Source: a virus
Virus record (IMG/VR): IMGVR_UViG_3300023179_000093
Location: 1-64,000 of that record
DNA length: 64,000 nucleotides
Reading direction: 5' to 3' (one strand)
Part shown: piece after piece, positions 40,090 to 49,256 of the stretch
How positions within the stretch are numbered: the stretch's first letter is position 1
How the letters are laid out: each line of letters begins with the position of its first letter
Translations under genes and position numbers: made by a program
Notes under the pieces: generated by a model
The model's database searches: none
The model's input: the letters and a program-made list of their open reading frames with translations, nothing else
Told to the model about the DNA's origin: nothing

Positions 40090-41292
40090 GTTTGATTGGA
40101 ACGATATTTTCCGCCACCACTGGTCGGATTTCAAAATATCGTTTGGCCACCTCCTGAGTTATCGATTCGCCGTGAAGGGCAACCGTTTTGTAGGTCCCCA
40201 GCAGCATGCTGACCGAGTGTCCGCAAGCCAAGGCTGTTCTGGCTGCGTCTTGCTGTAAGCAAGGTAATAAGAGGCAAAGCTGTGCCGCATCCCATTATCG
40301 ATCCACTTTGATGGTAATTTAGGGTTTTCCGACTTAATCAACCAGGGGCTGACAAAACGTGTCGGCTCCCTGGTCCCCATCGAGTTCATAATGTTCCCCT
40401 TCTTACCCTTGTAGGGAGCCAGCCATTCGGCGAGGTTTGGGAGAAGTGGGACAAGGCGGGATTGATTCGTCTTGGTGATGTTGCGATCCAATCGAATATT
40501 CCCACCAACCCAATCAATATCCTCCCAGTTAAGTCGGCAAAGCTCGGCAGTGCGAACTCCTGAAAAAAGACCAATCGCCAAGAAAGGGATTAACTTGGGC
40601 TCGGCCAACTGAAGCATGGCTTCAGCCTGTTCGGGGGAATAGATCTCCACATCCGGGCGTTTAAAGCGGATCTCTTCAGACTTTTCGGCCGCATGACGCT
40701 TGTCCTCGAGGAGATAGCCTTTCCGTCTGGCGTAGTTGAAAAGGACAATAATAGATGCCCGATGATTGTGGCGTGTGCGTGGGGCATAGGTGGGGTCATC
40801 TAGGTATTCGTCAATATCCCTTGGGGTGATGACTGGGATCGGGCGGTTCATCCTTTCGGAAAAACGGGTGAGGTGATGGCGGATAGTCCGTTTCTGCTCC
40901 TTGGACAGGTTGGGGTCAGCGTCGTTGCGCTTAAGGAACTCTTCCACAAGCTCCTTAATTTTGATTTGTTTAACCTCTTTGGGATTGGATTCGATGTAAG
41001 CCTTAATGGCTCGGTCTAGGGGAACCCCATTCAAGAGGGACTCGCACTGCCGATAATACTGAAGTTCCTTTTGCGTGATCTGCGTCGTTGTGGCCGAGCC
41101 GTCGGCCAGTTGTTCCGCAATCGCCTTTGCCTCCCGTTTGGCTAGCTCAAGCGAGGCCATGCCTCGGCGCATCCGTTTTTTGCCGACATACCAAACGATG
41201 ATGTAGGTCATGTACTCGTCTCCCCCGCGGCGCAGAGGACACTCGTAAATCCGAACTTTTGCCCAGCCTTTTTGAATAACGATTGGTTTCAT
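40067..41292 (-). pseudogene. int: Tyrosine integrase, interrupted by a frameshift near 40254
   Basis: The open frame from ATG 41292 covers a normal integrase up to the second box arginine: SGVRTAELCRLNWEDID (about 244-260) and NGMRHSFASYYLAYSK (about 331-346). It then leaves the frame and ends at 40159 without a catalytic tyrosine. One base shift near 40254 restores the expected end: DAARTALACGHSVSMLLGTY (the GHS box and the nucleophile tyrosine), continuing to a stop at 40067. So a single-base indel, either real or a sequence error, splits the gene. No slippery heptamer is visible. If real, site-specific integration is lost. Confidence 0.85.
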
Positions 41293-41557
41293 AAAAACTT
41301 TATGGAATTAGAATCTTGACAGACTATCTTGACATTCTTGACATGAGTCAAGCGAAATTATTGCTCAACCTTGCACATTGCATTTCCCAACTTGCACAGG
41401 TATTATCCTCTATCTGAAGCACTTAATGGAAAATGTTGGCAGAAAGTGACTTACAGAGACGGGTCGTTAGCCCAATGTGCAACTTTGGGAAATGCCTAAA
41501 AATCAACAAATTGTGAAAACAGGCTAAAAAATCTTGACTGATTCTTGACGAATCTTA
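41293..41557. promoter_or_regulatory. Integrase-terminase intergenic region; att-site candidate
   Basis: Three TTGACA copies (41316, 41329, 41338), the last part of a palindrome CTTGACATGAGTCAAG (41337-41352). A near-perfect inverted repeat: GCATTTCCCAACTTGCACA (41380-41398) and TGTGCAACTTTGGGAAATGC (41476-41495), 77 bases apart, one inserted base and one mismatch. Two more TTGAC copies (41533, 41544) precede the terminase start. Adjacent to the integrase, this suits an attachment site with arm sites and/or promoters. There is no coding frame. Confidence 0.6.
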
Positions 41558-43297
41558 GTGTCTTCCCATTGGGTTATGGGAGAGAGCTTTGAAAAATATG
41601 GTAGAATTTGGCCAATTGAGGCAACTGACGCCACAATCGAACTTATAGGCTTTAGGGAAAATTTTAGCCCAGAGTCTGGTGGCTTAGGCAAGTATGGGCA
41701 TTTCAAAAAAGTAGTAGATTTGCTGTGGCCATATGACCCCAAGAAGAACAAATCGGGATTTCATTGGAACCCTTGGGCCGAGCGAATCTTTGAGGAAGCC
41801 TGCAAGTGGAACTACCTAGGCATCTCTGGCCCTAAATCGTCCAGCAAAACTCACTGCATCGGTATTTGGGGGCTAGTTAATTGGCTTTGCGACCCATTCA
41901 ATACTCTTGTCCTTGTCACCACCACCTCCGTTCGAGAGGCCAGAAAGCGAATGTGGGGGGTAATTCGGGAGCGTCATCTTCAAATTCCAGGTCTTCCTGG
42001 TCGAATTGTGGACTCGATGGGAAAGTTAATTTTAGATGAAGCTGGGAGTGACCGCTCCTCAATAACCCTTATCCCTTCCGCAAAGGACAAGGAAAAGGAA
42101 GCCACCGAAAAGCTTATTGGACTAAAGAACAAAAGGGTATTTCTGCTGGTCGACGAGGCCACGGACGTTTCGCCAGCGATCTTTGAGGCTATTCATAACC
42201 TAGATTCCAACCCCTATTTCCAATGTATCGCCTTGGGTAACTTCGCTTCGGCCTACGACCCCTTTGGCCAGTTCATCACTCCAAAAGTAACCTGGAACAA
42301 CGTAAACGCTGAAATGGACGGCTGGGAGACTTCAAGAGGCTATTGCATTCATCTTGATGGCGAGAGGACACCCAACATTGACGCAGAGGATCAATGGCCA
42401 TTTTTACTTACCTCAAAGCAACTTCGAGAGGCTCGTGAGTTTCAAGGGGAGAACAGCCTTTCTTACTGGCGGTTTATTCGATCCTTCCCATCGCCTATTG
42501 GAGCCGAGCAGAACATTTACTCCGAGGCGGACTTGAGGAGATATGAGGGAGAAGTTCAGCCAAAATGGGACGGAGCTCCGATCAAGGTTGCCGGGTTTGA
42601 CCCAGCCTTTACCAATGGTGGAGATCGTTCGGTTTTGTATATCGGCTCATTTGGCAAGCTGGATACAGGAGTTTATGGGTTGGCCTTTGAGAAACCGCAT
42701 ATCCTTCGGGAAGACTCAACTAAAGCCAACGAACCACGAAACTTTCAAATCGCCAGATTGGTAAAGGAGACATGCCAAGCCCAGGGTGTGCTCCCGGAGC
42801 ACCTTGCAATTGACGCCACTGGCGCAGGGGATCCTTTTTGCGACATCCTAAGTGAGCTTTGGTCAAATCGTATCTATCGGGTCAAGTTTGGGGAAAAGCC
42901 CTCCAACCTTCCAGTCAGCGGCGTGTCTCCAATCAAGTCGAACGAGAAGTTCAACAATCGGGTTACTGAATTGTGGTATGTCGGCGTTGAGTTTTTGCGT
43001 TCTGGTCAATTGCGGGGTATTTCCCCCGACTTGGCTAGGGAGTTAACCTCGAGAAAATACAGCACCCTTGCCGGTGGAAAACTGATTGTAGAGCCTAAAA
43101 AGGATATGAAAGCCAGAATGGGGAAATCCCCAGACTTGGCCGACGCCGCCTTGATTATGCTGGATTTGTGTCGAAATCGTCTTGGAGCCTACGCTGGAGC
43201 AAAACTGACAAAACTTCGTGGTGACTCGTGGCTTGAAAAATTGAAGAAACACGATGTTTGCTCCCATATGGATCGCCAAGTATTGGGCGTCTCTTGA
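41558..43297 (+). CDS. terL: Terminase large subunit
   Basis: A 579-residue packaging ATPase-nuclease. ATPase: GPKSSSKT (about 91, in the Walker A position but with serines replacing the usual GK pattern's glycine) and VFLLVDEATD (Walker B, about 195). Nuclease: GFDPAFTNGGD (about 339), ATGAGDPFCD and SPDLADAAL (about 524) supply the acidic residues. It pumps DNA into the prohead and cuts it. GTG 41558 is the longest start; ATG 41576 is possible, and neither has a strong ribosome site. It heads the late operon. Confidence 0.9.
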   Translation: MSSHWVMGESFEKYGRIWPIEATDATIELIGFRENFSPESGGLGKYGHFKKVVDLLWPYDPKKNKSGFHWNPWAERIFEEACKWNYLGISGPKSSSKTHCIGIWGLVNWLCDPFNTLVLVTTTSVREARKRMWGVIRERHLQIPGLPGRIVDSMGKLILDEAGSDRSSITLIPSAKDKEKEATEKLIGLKNKRVFLLVDEATDVSPAIFEAIHNLDSNPYFQCIALGNFASAYDPFGQFITPKVTWNNVNAEMDGWETSRGYCIHLDGERTPNIDAEDQWPFLLTSKQLREAREFQGENSLSYWRFIRSFPSPIGAEQNIYSEADLRRYEGEVQPKWDGAPIKVAGFDPAFTNGGDRSVLYIGSFGKLDTGVYGLAFEKPHILREDSTKANEPRNFQIARLVKETCQAQGVLPEHLAIDATGAGDPFCDILSELWSNRIYRVKFGEKPSNLPVSGVSPIKSNEKFNNRVTELWYVGVEFLRSGQLRGISPDLARELTSRKYSTLAGGKLIVEPKKDMKARMGKSPDLADAALIMLDLCRNRLGAYAGAKLTKLRGDSWLEKLKKHDVCSHMDRQVLGVS

Positions 43298-43330
43298 CGA
43301 AATTAACTCGGTGTTAATCTAAAAATACCC

Positions 43331-45538
43331 GTGTCACTAAATCTAGAAACCATTACAGACAGCGGAAAACCGCCACGCTCAAGAATTAAGGACGCAAAAA
43401 GCGCCCATTCAATTTTTCTTACGATGCGGAATGCCGATGATTCTTCGGCAATCGACCGCCAAAAAGTGCAGGCAATGCTGGATGGAGAACCTCCCTACAA
43501 CCCGAGTCAGTTGAAATCTCTTGGGCAGGGGTATCGAGCCAACCTCAACTTTGGTGAAGCGGCCGCAGCTCTTGAGACTTCTTTGGCCGCTTATTCGGAT
43601 CTCGTCAACTCGGTGGACAAATTGGCTTTGGTCAAAACCTCCGAAGGGGATCCCTCTCAAAGAGCCGAGTGGGAGAGCATTATCGCCGAGGAGTTTCATC
43701 GGACTTTGGTGGATTGGGACGAGTTTTATTACAAACAGCAGCTTCTTGCTCATCAGTTTGTCGCTTATGGAGTGGGAGTCACTTTCTTTGAGGATAACCG
43801 AAATTGGCAGTGGAATGTCTGTGGTCTTAAAGACTTTCGTGTTCCTCGGGGAACACCAGCCTGCGACAGCAAGGTAGAAATTGCTACGATTGAGCGTCAC
43901 TACCTTGTAGGTGAGCTATATCGCTTTATTGAGAATCCAAAGATCGCCAAAGAACTTGGCTGGAATGTCGAGGAGACTCGAAAAGCCATTTTGTTGGCGA
44001 CGGAGACGAACAAGGCAACGGGTAGGGATTGGGAAAACCTCCAGGCTGAACTCAAAAACAACGATCTAGTCTATTCGCTGGCTCGCAGCAAAGTTGTACG
44101 CTGTGTTCACTATTTTGCCCAGGAGTTTGACGGAACTGTTTCCCACTATATCGGCACTCGTTCTGGCACCGAAAACGATTTTCTTTTCCAAAAGCCAAGT
44201 CGGTTCAAGCACATCAACGAAGCCTTCACGATGTTTACTTATGGGATTGGAACCAATGGCTTACTGCATTCTATCCGTGGGCTAGGGTACAAGATCTTCC
44301 CCTTTATCCAGCTTTCCAACCGCCTACGGAATCAAGTGGCAGACGGAGCGATGCTTTCCTCGGCCTTGATGATTCAGCCTGCCACTGGTGAGGATGCCAC
44401 CAATCTCAACTTAATGTTTAATGGGCCTTTGTCTGTCCTTCCCCCAGGACTGAATATTATTGAAAAGGCCAACCCAAACCTTTCCGCCAATGTTCTTCCG
44501 ATCATTCGGGAATTTGAGCTAGTTCGTCAAAACAACACTGGCACTTACAACCAGAGGCAGATCATGCCCGATGGAGACGCTAGGACGGCCACCGAGGTCA
44601 ACGCCCAGCTTGCACAGCAGTCGATCCTTTCCGTCCAAGCGATGAATCTTTTTTACACTCCTTGGGGCAAGTTGCTCAGCGAAATGTTTAGGCGTCTGGC
44701 CACGGTCAAATATCGGGCAGACGAGCCGGGTGGCCGAGCCGCTATTGATTTCCGCAAAAGAGTTGAGGCGAGGGGAGTTCCGTGGAAGGCGGTTGAAAAA
44801 GTTTACCGAGTCCAAGCGATTCGTGCCGTTGGTGCGGGTAGCCCAGGTGCTCGGCTTCTTGCGTTTAACGAATTTCTACAGATGCTTCCTCGGTTCGACG
44901 AAGTTGGCCAAAGGAATCTTATTCGGGATCGTGTGGCCGCTCGGGTTGGGTACGACCAGGTGGATCGCTATCTACCCAAAGCCGAGACAGAGCGGTTGCC
45001 CGTCGACGCCAAGATTGCCGAACTTGAGAATGACGCAATGCAGGGAGGACGAGGCGTCAGCGTCAACGCCGGGGAAAACCACGCCGTTCATCTTAAAGTT
45101 CATTTGGAAGACTGCATTCGTTTCTTGCAAGCTCTCCAACAGAGCCAAGTCGACAAGAAAACGGCCTTTGCTTACCTACAACTCCAGTACCCGCATTCTT
45201 CGCAACATCTTTCTCAACTTGCGGCTGATCCAACTAGAAAACAAGAAGTCGGAGCCGCAAAGGAAGTCCTCAATCAAGTTAGGGAGGCGGTGGAGAATAT
45301 TGGAAAACAACTTCAAGCTGAGGCACGGAGAGCTCAACAAATGGCGGCACAAGAAGGTGTGGGACAAGCCATTGACCCCAAGCTTGCGGTGCAAATGCAA
45401 AAAGCCGCTCTTGAGTCTCAAATCAAAATGAGCCAAGCCAAGGTGGATCAGCAAATCAAGATGGCCGATGCTCAGCAGAAGATGGCAATTCGTGATGCGG
45501 AAGCCGCCCAGAAGATTCGTGAAAAAAGCCTTGCGTGA
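43331..45538 (+). CDS. Portal protein
   Basis: A 735-residue protein with the length, position (just after the large terminase) and profile of podovirus portals: an N-terminal helical region, a long mixed core with ARTATEVNAQLAQQSILSVQ in the position of the conserved crown helices, and a C-terminal 120 residues of alanine/glutamine-rich helix (ARRAQQMAAQEGVG, MADAQQKMAIRDAE). The GTG start lacks a clear ribosome site. It forms the ring through which DNA enters and leaves. Confidence 0.85.
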   Translation: MSLNLETITDSGKPPRSRIKDAKSAHSIFLTMRNADDSSAIDRQKVQAMLDGEPPYNPSQLKSLGQGYRANLNFGEAAAALETSLAAYSDLVNSVDKLALVKTSEGDPSQRAEWESIIAEEFHRTLVDWDEFYYKQQLLAHQFVAYGVGVTFFEDNRNWQWNVCGLKDFRVPRGTPACDSKVEIATIERHYLVGELYRFIENPKIAKELGWNVEETRKAILLATETNKATGRDWENLQAELKNNDLVYSLARSKVVRCVHYFAQEFDGTVSHYIGTRSGTENDFLFQKPSRFKHINEAFTMFTYGIGTNGLLHSIRGLGYKIFPFIQLSNRLRNQVADGAMLSSALMIQPATGEDATNLNLMFNGPLSVLPPGLNIIEKANPNLSANVLPIIREFELVRQNNTGTYNQRQIMPDGDARTATEVNAQLAQQSILSVQAMNLFYTPWGKLLSEMFRRLATVKYRADEPGGRAAIDFRKRVEARGVPWKAVEKVYRVQAIRAVGAGSPGARLLAFNEFLQMLPRFDEVGQRNLIRDRVAARVGYDQVDRYLPKAETERLPVDAKIAELENDAMQGGRGVSVNAGENHAVHLKVHLEDCIRFLQALQQSQVDKKTAFAYLQLQYPHSSQHLSQLAADPTRKQEVGAAKEVLNQVREAVENIGKQLQAEARRAQQMAAQEGVGQAIDPKLAVQMQKAALESQIKMSQAKVDQQIKMADAQQKMAIRDAEAAQKIREKSLA

Positions 45539-45551
45539 CAAATCTTGTCAC
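45535..45551. promoter_or_regulatory. Perfect palindrome at the portal stop
   Basis: GTGACAA ATC TTGTCAC: a 7-bp perfect inverted repeat that includes the portal stop codon. A GTCAAGA element follows 8 bases later. It may be a weak terminator, mRNA end or operator; there is no T run. Confidence 0.45.
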
Positions 45552-45568
45552 TGTAGAGTCAAGACCAT

Positions 45569-45862
45569 ATGAAAATTACTGACTGGGCAAAACGAGAAGA
45601 CCTTCAACTACAGTGGAAGAAAAACTGGGAAGAAAACCCGGTGATGATGAATGGACTTGAAGTCCTGCGGCAAATTGCATTGCCGTCCGAGACTCGTGTT
45701 CCTCAAGGTGCCGATGTGATTCAGTTCAACGCTTTGATGAATGCAAGGCGGGAAGGGTATTACGACGCTCTTCGCAATATCGAGGCCTTGAAAGAAGTCA
45801 AAGTCCCGACAGAAGAGTTGCCCGAGCCTTGGGAAGAGCCAGCTAAGAAGGTTTCGGAGTAA
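45569..45862 (+). CDS. Small conserved head-gene-cluster protein
   Basis: A 97-residue protein (WAKREDLQLQWKKNWEENPV, LRQIALPSETRVPQGADV, MNARREGYYDALRNIEAL). It lies between portal and scaffold, where many podoviruses carry a small accessory protein. The ends are charged; the helical middle could mediate assembly contacts. No known family assigned. Confidence 0.6.
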   Translation: MKITDWAKREDLQLQWKKNWEENPVMMNGLEVLRQIALPSETRVPQGADVIQFNALMNARREGYYDALRNIEALKEVKVPTEELPEPWEEPAKKVSE

Positions 45863-45865
45863 TCC

Positions 45866-47185
45866 ATGTCCACGGTAGCCGCCGAGCCCACAGCTAAAGA
45901 AACACCTAAAGTCGAAAATCCTACCCAGCCTCAGCCAGAAGCTAAGGCCAAGGAAGTAAGCTTTTCAGATTTTTTGGATAAAGAGCTTGGGGATTCTGCT
46001 CCTGAAAAAACACCCTCGGCAAAAGTAGCGGATACCAAACCCGCTGAAACGACTCAAGAGAAAGTCGAAAAGACTCCCTCGGCGGCTACCGATGGCAAAG
46101 AAACAGCTAAATCTTCCGAACCAAAAACTCCCGACTCACTTCTTGATAAGCTTAAAAACACCATTGTTGAGGATGTTAAGGCTCAAGAGAAGCCCAAGAC
46201 CGAAGAAGCTTCGGCTACCTCCAAAGACGACATTGAGGAAGCTCTCCCAGAAGGTACCTCAGCTTCGGCTCAAACAGCTTTTGCCAAGCTTACTCGTGAG
46301 CTTAAGGAAGCTCGTGGGAAGCTTAAGGAGATGGAAGGGAAGATTGCGGCTAGGACTGAAGTTGTTGAAAACAAAGGTGGGAATGTTGAGACGGACTCCC
46401 AGTTAAAAGATCTTCAAGCGAAGCTTGAAAAGCTTGCTTCTGAAAGAGAGGAGCTTGAAGGAGAACTGCGGGTTTCAAAGGTAGAAGCTACTCGTGAGTT
46501 TAAGGCGGTTGTGGCTGAGCCAACTAAGGCCGCAGTTCAGACAATCTCGGATATCGCCAAGATCTACGAAGTTCGCCCTAACGCCATTGTAGAGGCTTCC
46601 TACGAGCCTGATGGAGCTAAGCGCAGAGCCATCCTTAAAGAGCTTACTTCTGAGATGGACGCTGTAGACGCTCTTCAGGTTCGAACCAAAGTCGAAGAAT
46701 TGGTTCAGCTGAACGCTAAGCGTGATTCCATGATAAAAGAGAGCAAAAGCGTTCTTGAGGCTATGGCCAAGGCGGAAGAGGAGAAAGAGGCTGCCGAGCG
46801 TTCTAGGTATGACCAAGAGGCTAAAAAAGCTTTTGGCGAGGTTTGGGAGAACTTCCAAAAGAATGTCCCAATCCTTCAAAAGGTTGAGGGTAACGATGAG
46901 TGGAATAAGACGATTGATACTCTTCGTATCCAAGCCGAAAAGCTTGATTCCGAGCCTTTGGATCATCGCCAGAGGGCTGCGTTGACCTATCAAGCCGTTG
47001 CTCTCCCAGTCCTTGTACAGGTGTTTAAGGATTATGTTTCAAGAACAACTCAAGAGACAAATAGCCTTCGTCAAAGTCTCGACGAATACCGCAAAGCCAC
47101 GCCAGGAGCAGGATCTGGGCAAGCACCCGAAAAGTCTGCTGGCCTAGACAAGTCGGTAAGTTTCTTGGACGCAGTCACTCGTTAA
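45866..47185 (+). CDS. Scaffolding protein
   Basis: A 439-residue protein that is highly charged and helical throughout: lysine, glutamate and alanine dominate, with long coiled-coil stretches (LTRELKEARGKLKEMEGKIA, LQAKLEKLASEREELEGELR). Serine/proline/glutamate-rich N-terminal 120 residues look disordered. Placed between portal and major capsid genes, and with such composition, it is most likely the internal scaffold guiding capsid assembly. Confidence 0.75.
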   Translation: MSTVAAEPTAKETPKVENPTQPQPEAKAKEVSFSDFLDKELGDSAPEKTPSAKVADTKPAETTQEKVEKTPSAATDGKETAKSSEPKTPDSLLDKLKNTIVEDVKAQEKPKTEEASATSKDDIEEALPEGTSASAQTAFAKLTRELKEARGKLKEMEGKIAARTEVVENKGGNVETDSQLKDLQAKLEKLASEREELEGELRVSKVEATREFKAVVAEPTKAAVQTISDIAKIYEVRPNAIVEASYEPDGAKRRAILKELTSEMDAVDALQVRTKVEELVQLNAKRDSMIKESKSVLEAMAKAEEEKEAAERSRYDQEAKKAFGEVWENFQKNVPILQKVEGNDEWNKTIDTLRIQAEKLDSEPLDHRQRAALTYQAVALPVLVQVFKDYVSRTTQETNSLRQSLDEYRKATPGAGSGQAPEKSAGLDKSVSFLDAVTR

Positions 47186-47402
47186 CATCCACCTCTTGAC
47201 AAAATAAAAACTAACTTACGCTTGATCTAAGCGTTCGTTAGACACGGGTGTATTTGCGGGTCGCCGCCGCATAGTCAACAGCGAAAGCTTATCGGGCAAC
47301 AAGAGCTCTGCGATGCCGGCAGGGAAAACAATAGGAGCCGCCCACACCTAGGGTGCGGGACTTACGGTTTCTAAACCTGTTAGTGAAAGGATACTAAATA
47401 AA
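47186..47402 (+). promoter_or_regulatory. Long structured leader of the capsid gene
   Basis: A 217-base gap with TTGACA at 47196, a hairpin TAAC-ACGCTT/AAGCGT-GTTA (47212-47240), a GC-rich middle, CCCACACC/GGTGCGGG (a 7-bp stem with one mismatch), GGTTTCTAAACC and an AAAGGA ribosome site 10 bases before the capsid start. Contains no coding frame. A strong promoter and structured mRNA leader are likely. Confidence 0.5.
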
Positions 47403-48686
47403 ATGTCTACGACTTTTGCAGTCGAGCAGCTCTTGATCAAAGAGTCCGGCCGTATTGGCCCGGATATCTACCGCAAGACTGTCGACACCTCTCCTTGGCT
47501 CAAACTCGTGAATCAGGACGTGTGGCCTGACGAGATGGGCGATTCTGTCAGTGTGCTCGTTTACGAGCGTTCGCTGCCGTACAACTACGACAGCAACGGC
47601 AACCTCACCAGCGTGAAAACCACCTGGAACTCTCTCACCGGTAACGGTGCGAACGGAGTTCTCGGAGCCGCTGGCGAAGGTGGCCCCAACGGCACAGGAA
47701 ACTCCTTTGCTGCTGGTTCGAGCAATGTGATTGAGTTCGGTCAGAGGCTTCGCTCCTATGGGCTGAAAGCTTCCTCGATGAACTCCCCCGACCTGTCGCT
47801 TAACGACCTGCGCTTCCCGCTCAAGCGGAAAGAGCAGCTGTCGAATGTGATGGCGATCTTGGGCGAAGCCACGGCTGAAGCCTGGAAAGAACGCTACTAC
47901 GACGAGTATGTGCGTCTCTCCGAGAACAAGTTCATCGCTACGACCACGACTGGCAGTGCTATTGGCCTAACCTCGGCCAATGGTTCCGATGTTGAGGCGT
48001 TTGGAACGGTTGACGAAACTACCATCGTTGCGCTCAATCAGCAGCATCTGGATAAGATGTACCTGCGGATGATCCGTGATGGTGGTGCTCAGGAAGCCTA
48101 TGGTCGCCAGAACGGCGCTCCTCTGTTCCTGCTGATCACCAGCTACGAACAGAGCGATGCTCTGATCAAGGCCAATGGTACTTCCGGGCAGACGGCTACC
48201 CGTGACGACTTCCGTTGGAGCGATCGGGCTAACGAGTTGCTTGGACCTCTTGGGGTGCAGCGCACCTACAAGGGTTTCCATCACCTTGTTGATCCGTTCC
48301 CCCGTCGGTACAACTACAACAGCACGTCCAATGTTTGGACTCGTGTGTTCCCCTTCAAAAAAGTGGCAACCACTGCGAACACCCGAACTGGCGTCAAGTA
48401 TGACCTCAACTCCGATTACGAGACTGCGGAATACGAAGAGTCGATCATCTATCATCCGATGGTGTTCACCTCGCTCGTGCCGAAGCCGATCAGCGGAACT
48501 GATTCCGCCGACTTCGCCCCGCAGACCTATCGTGGTGAGTTCACGTGGCGCAACATCCCGGATCGTCAGTACAATCCTGACGGAACGGTTGGCTTCTTCC
48601 GAGCGATCTTCGCCTCGGGCAGCAAGCCGATCTTCCCGAATCTGGGATACGTGATCCGTCACGCTCGGACTGGCCCGGTAGTCTAA
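47403..48686 (+). CDS. Major capsid protein
   Basis: A 427-residue protein in the position and size of the major capsid protein of this type of phage (after scaffold, before a strong terminator). The helical region NDLRFPLKRKEQLSNVM, the repeated alpha/beta segments and the C-terminal FPNLGYVIRHART strand are consistent with an HK97-like fold. Codon use differs from neighbours: more CTG, GTG, GCT, ATC and CGT, as expected for a very highly expressed gene. A ribosome site AAAGGA precedes the ATG. Confidence 0.85.
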   Translation: MSTTFAVEQLLIKESGRIGPDIYRKTVDTSPWLKLVNQDVWPDEMGDSVSVLVYERSLPYNYDSNGNLTSVKTTWNSLTGNGANGVLGAAGEGGPNGTGNSFAAGSSNVIEFGQRLRSYGLKASSMNSPDLSLNDLRFPLKRKEQLSNVMAILGEATAEAWKERYYDEYVRLSENKFIATTTTGSAIGLTSANGSDVEAFGTVDETTIVALNQQHLDKMYLRMIRDGGAQEAYGRQNGAPLFLLITSYEQSDALIKANGTSGQTATRDDFRWSDRANELLGPLGVQRTYKGFHHLVDPFPRRYNYNSTSNVWTRVFPFKKVATTANTRTGVKYDLNSDYETAEYEESIIYHPMVFTSLVPKPISGTDSADFAPQTYRGEFTWRNIPDRQYNPDGTVGFFRAIFASGSKPIFPNLGYVIRHARTGPVV

Positions 48687-48704
48687 TACTGGTCGATTGA
48701 ATAG

Positions 48705-48733
48705 CCTCCCTAGGGTTCTACCCCCTAGGGAGG
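48705..48733 (+). terminator. Intrinsic terminator after the capsid gene
   Basis: CCTCCCTAGGG and CCCTAGGGAGG form a perfect 11-bp stem with a 7-base loop, followed by TTTATTCTGTTTCT. It probably limits readthrough so that capsid mRNA is made in excess. Confidence 0.9.
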
Positions 48734-48763
48734 TTTATTCTGTTTCTCAGCCAGAGCTCTAGG

Positions 48764-49057
48764 GTGAACCTTATCAGAGGCTGGATCAGCCTTACGGGTG
48801 GAATTATCGAGCAGGCAATTGCCGACCTCGATCTTGCCATTACCCCATGCAAAGCGAGACGAAAGCCAGAGTGGGCTTTTACCCCAGAGCATTTTCGGGA
48901 GTTTTTTACCTTAGCCGAAGATCTTTATAGGGTCTGCGGTTTTCGATTGAACCCCGAAGCGGTGAGAGACCGACTGAACAAGAAACTTGCCAAATTGGAT
49001 AAAATCTATGCCGCGCAAGGAAGTAAGCGAAATCGTCGCAAGACTAGCCGGGATTGA
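48764..49057 (+). CDS. Phage protein preceding the lysis genes
   Basis: A 97-residue protein from GTG 48764. IIEQAIADLDLAITPCKARR at the start, then FTPEHFREFFTLAEDLYRVC; basic C-terminus. The pattern resembles small phage head-tail or lysis-adjacent proteins but I do not recognise it. Its end overlaps the next gene by 50 bases. Confidence 0.55.
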   Translation: MNLIRGWISLTGGIIEQAIADLDLAITPCKARRKPEWAFTPEHFREFFTLAEDLYRVCGFRLNPEAVRDRLNKKLAKLDKIYAAQGSKRNRRKTSRD

Positions 49058-49238
49058 CGCTAAGCTCGACGCTTTGACTGATCTGCTGAAAAAGCATGAC
49101 AGTCATTTAACGACTCACGACGAACGCATTCGCCATCTTGAAAGGCAACTTAACATTGCCTTTGGATGGGCGGGAGCCGTTGGTTTTGTCGCTTCGTTGT
49201 TATGGTCGTGGGTGTGGGGAAAGATTGCTGGCCGCTGA
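49008..49238 (+). CDS. XhlA-like membrane protein (holin accessory)
   Basis: A 76-residue protein from ATG 49008. A coiled-coil region (ARLAGIDAKLDALTDLLKKH) is followed by a single C-terminal membrane segment (FGWAGAVGFVASLLWSWVWG). This coil-then-anchor layout is that of XhlA/hemolysin-type lysis proteins. It opens a run of lysis genes. Confidence 0.6.
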   Translation: MPRKEVSEIVARLAGIDAKLDALTDLLKKHDSHLTTHDERIRHLERQLNIAFGWAGAVGFVASLLWSWVWGKIAGR

Positions 49239-49256
49239 TTGTCATCTGACAAAAGT

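Noticed and set aside
40240-40275. Programmed ribosomal frameshift in the integrase
   Set aside because: No slippery X XXY YYZ heptamer or downstream stem is visible; a mutation or sequence error is simpler.
41341-41520. tRNA gene in the integrase-terminase gap
   Set aside because: No cloverleaf or TTCGA T-loop consensus; only the inverted repeat is present.
48175-48654. 159-codon + frame within the capsid gene
   Set aside because: Arginine/serine-rich by-product of the codon use of the capsid frame, with no ribosome site.
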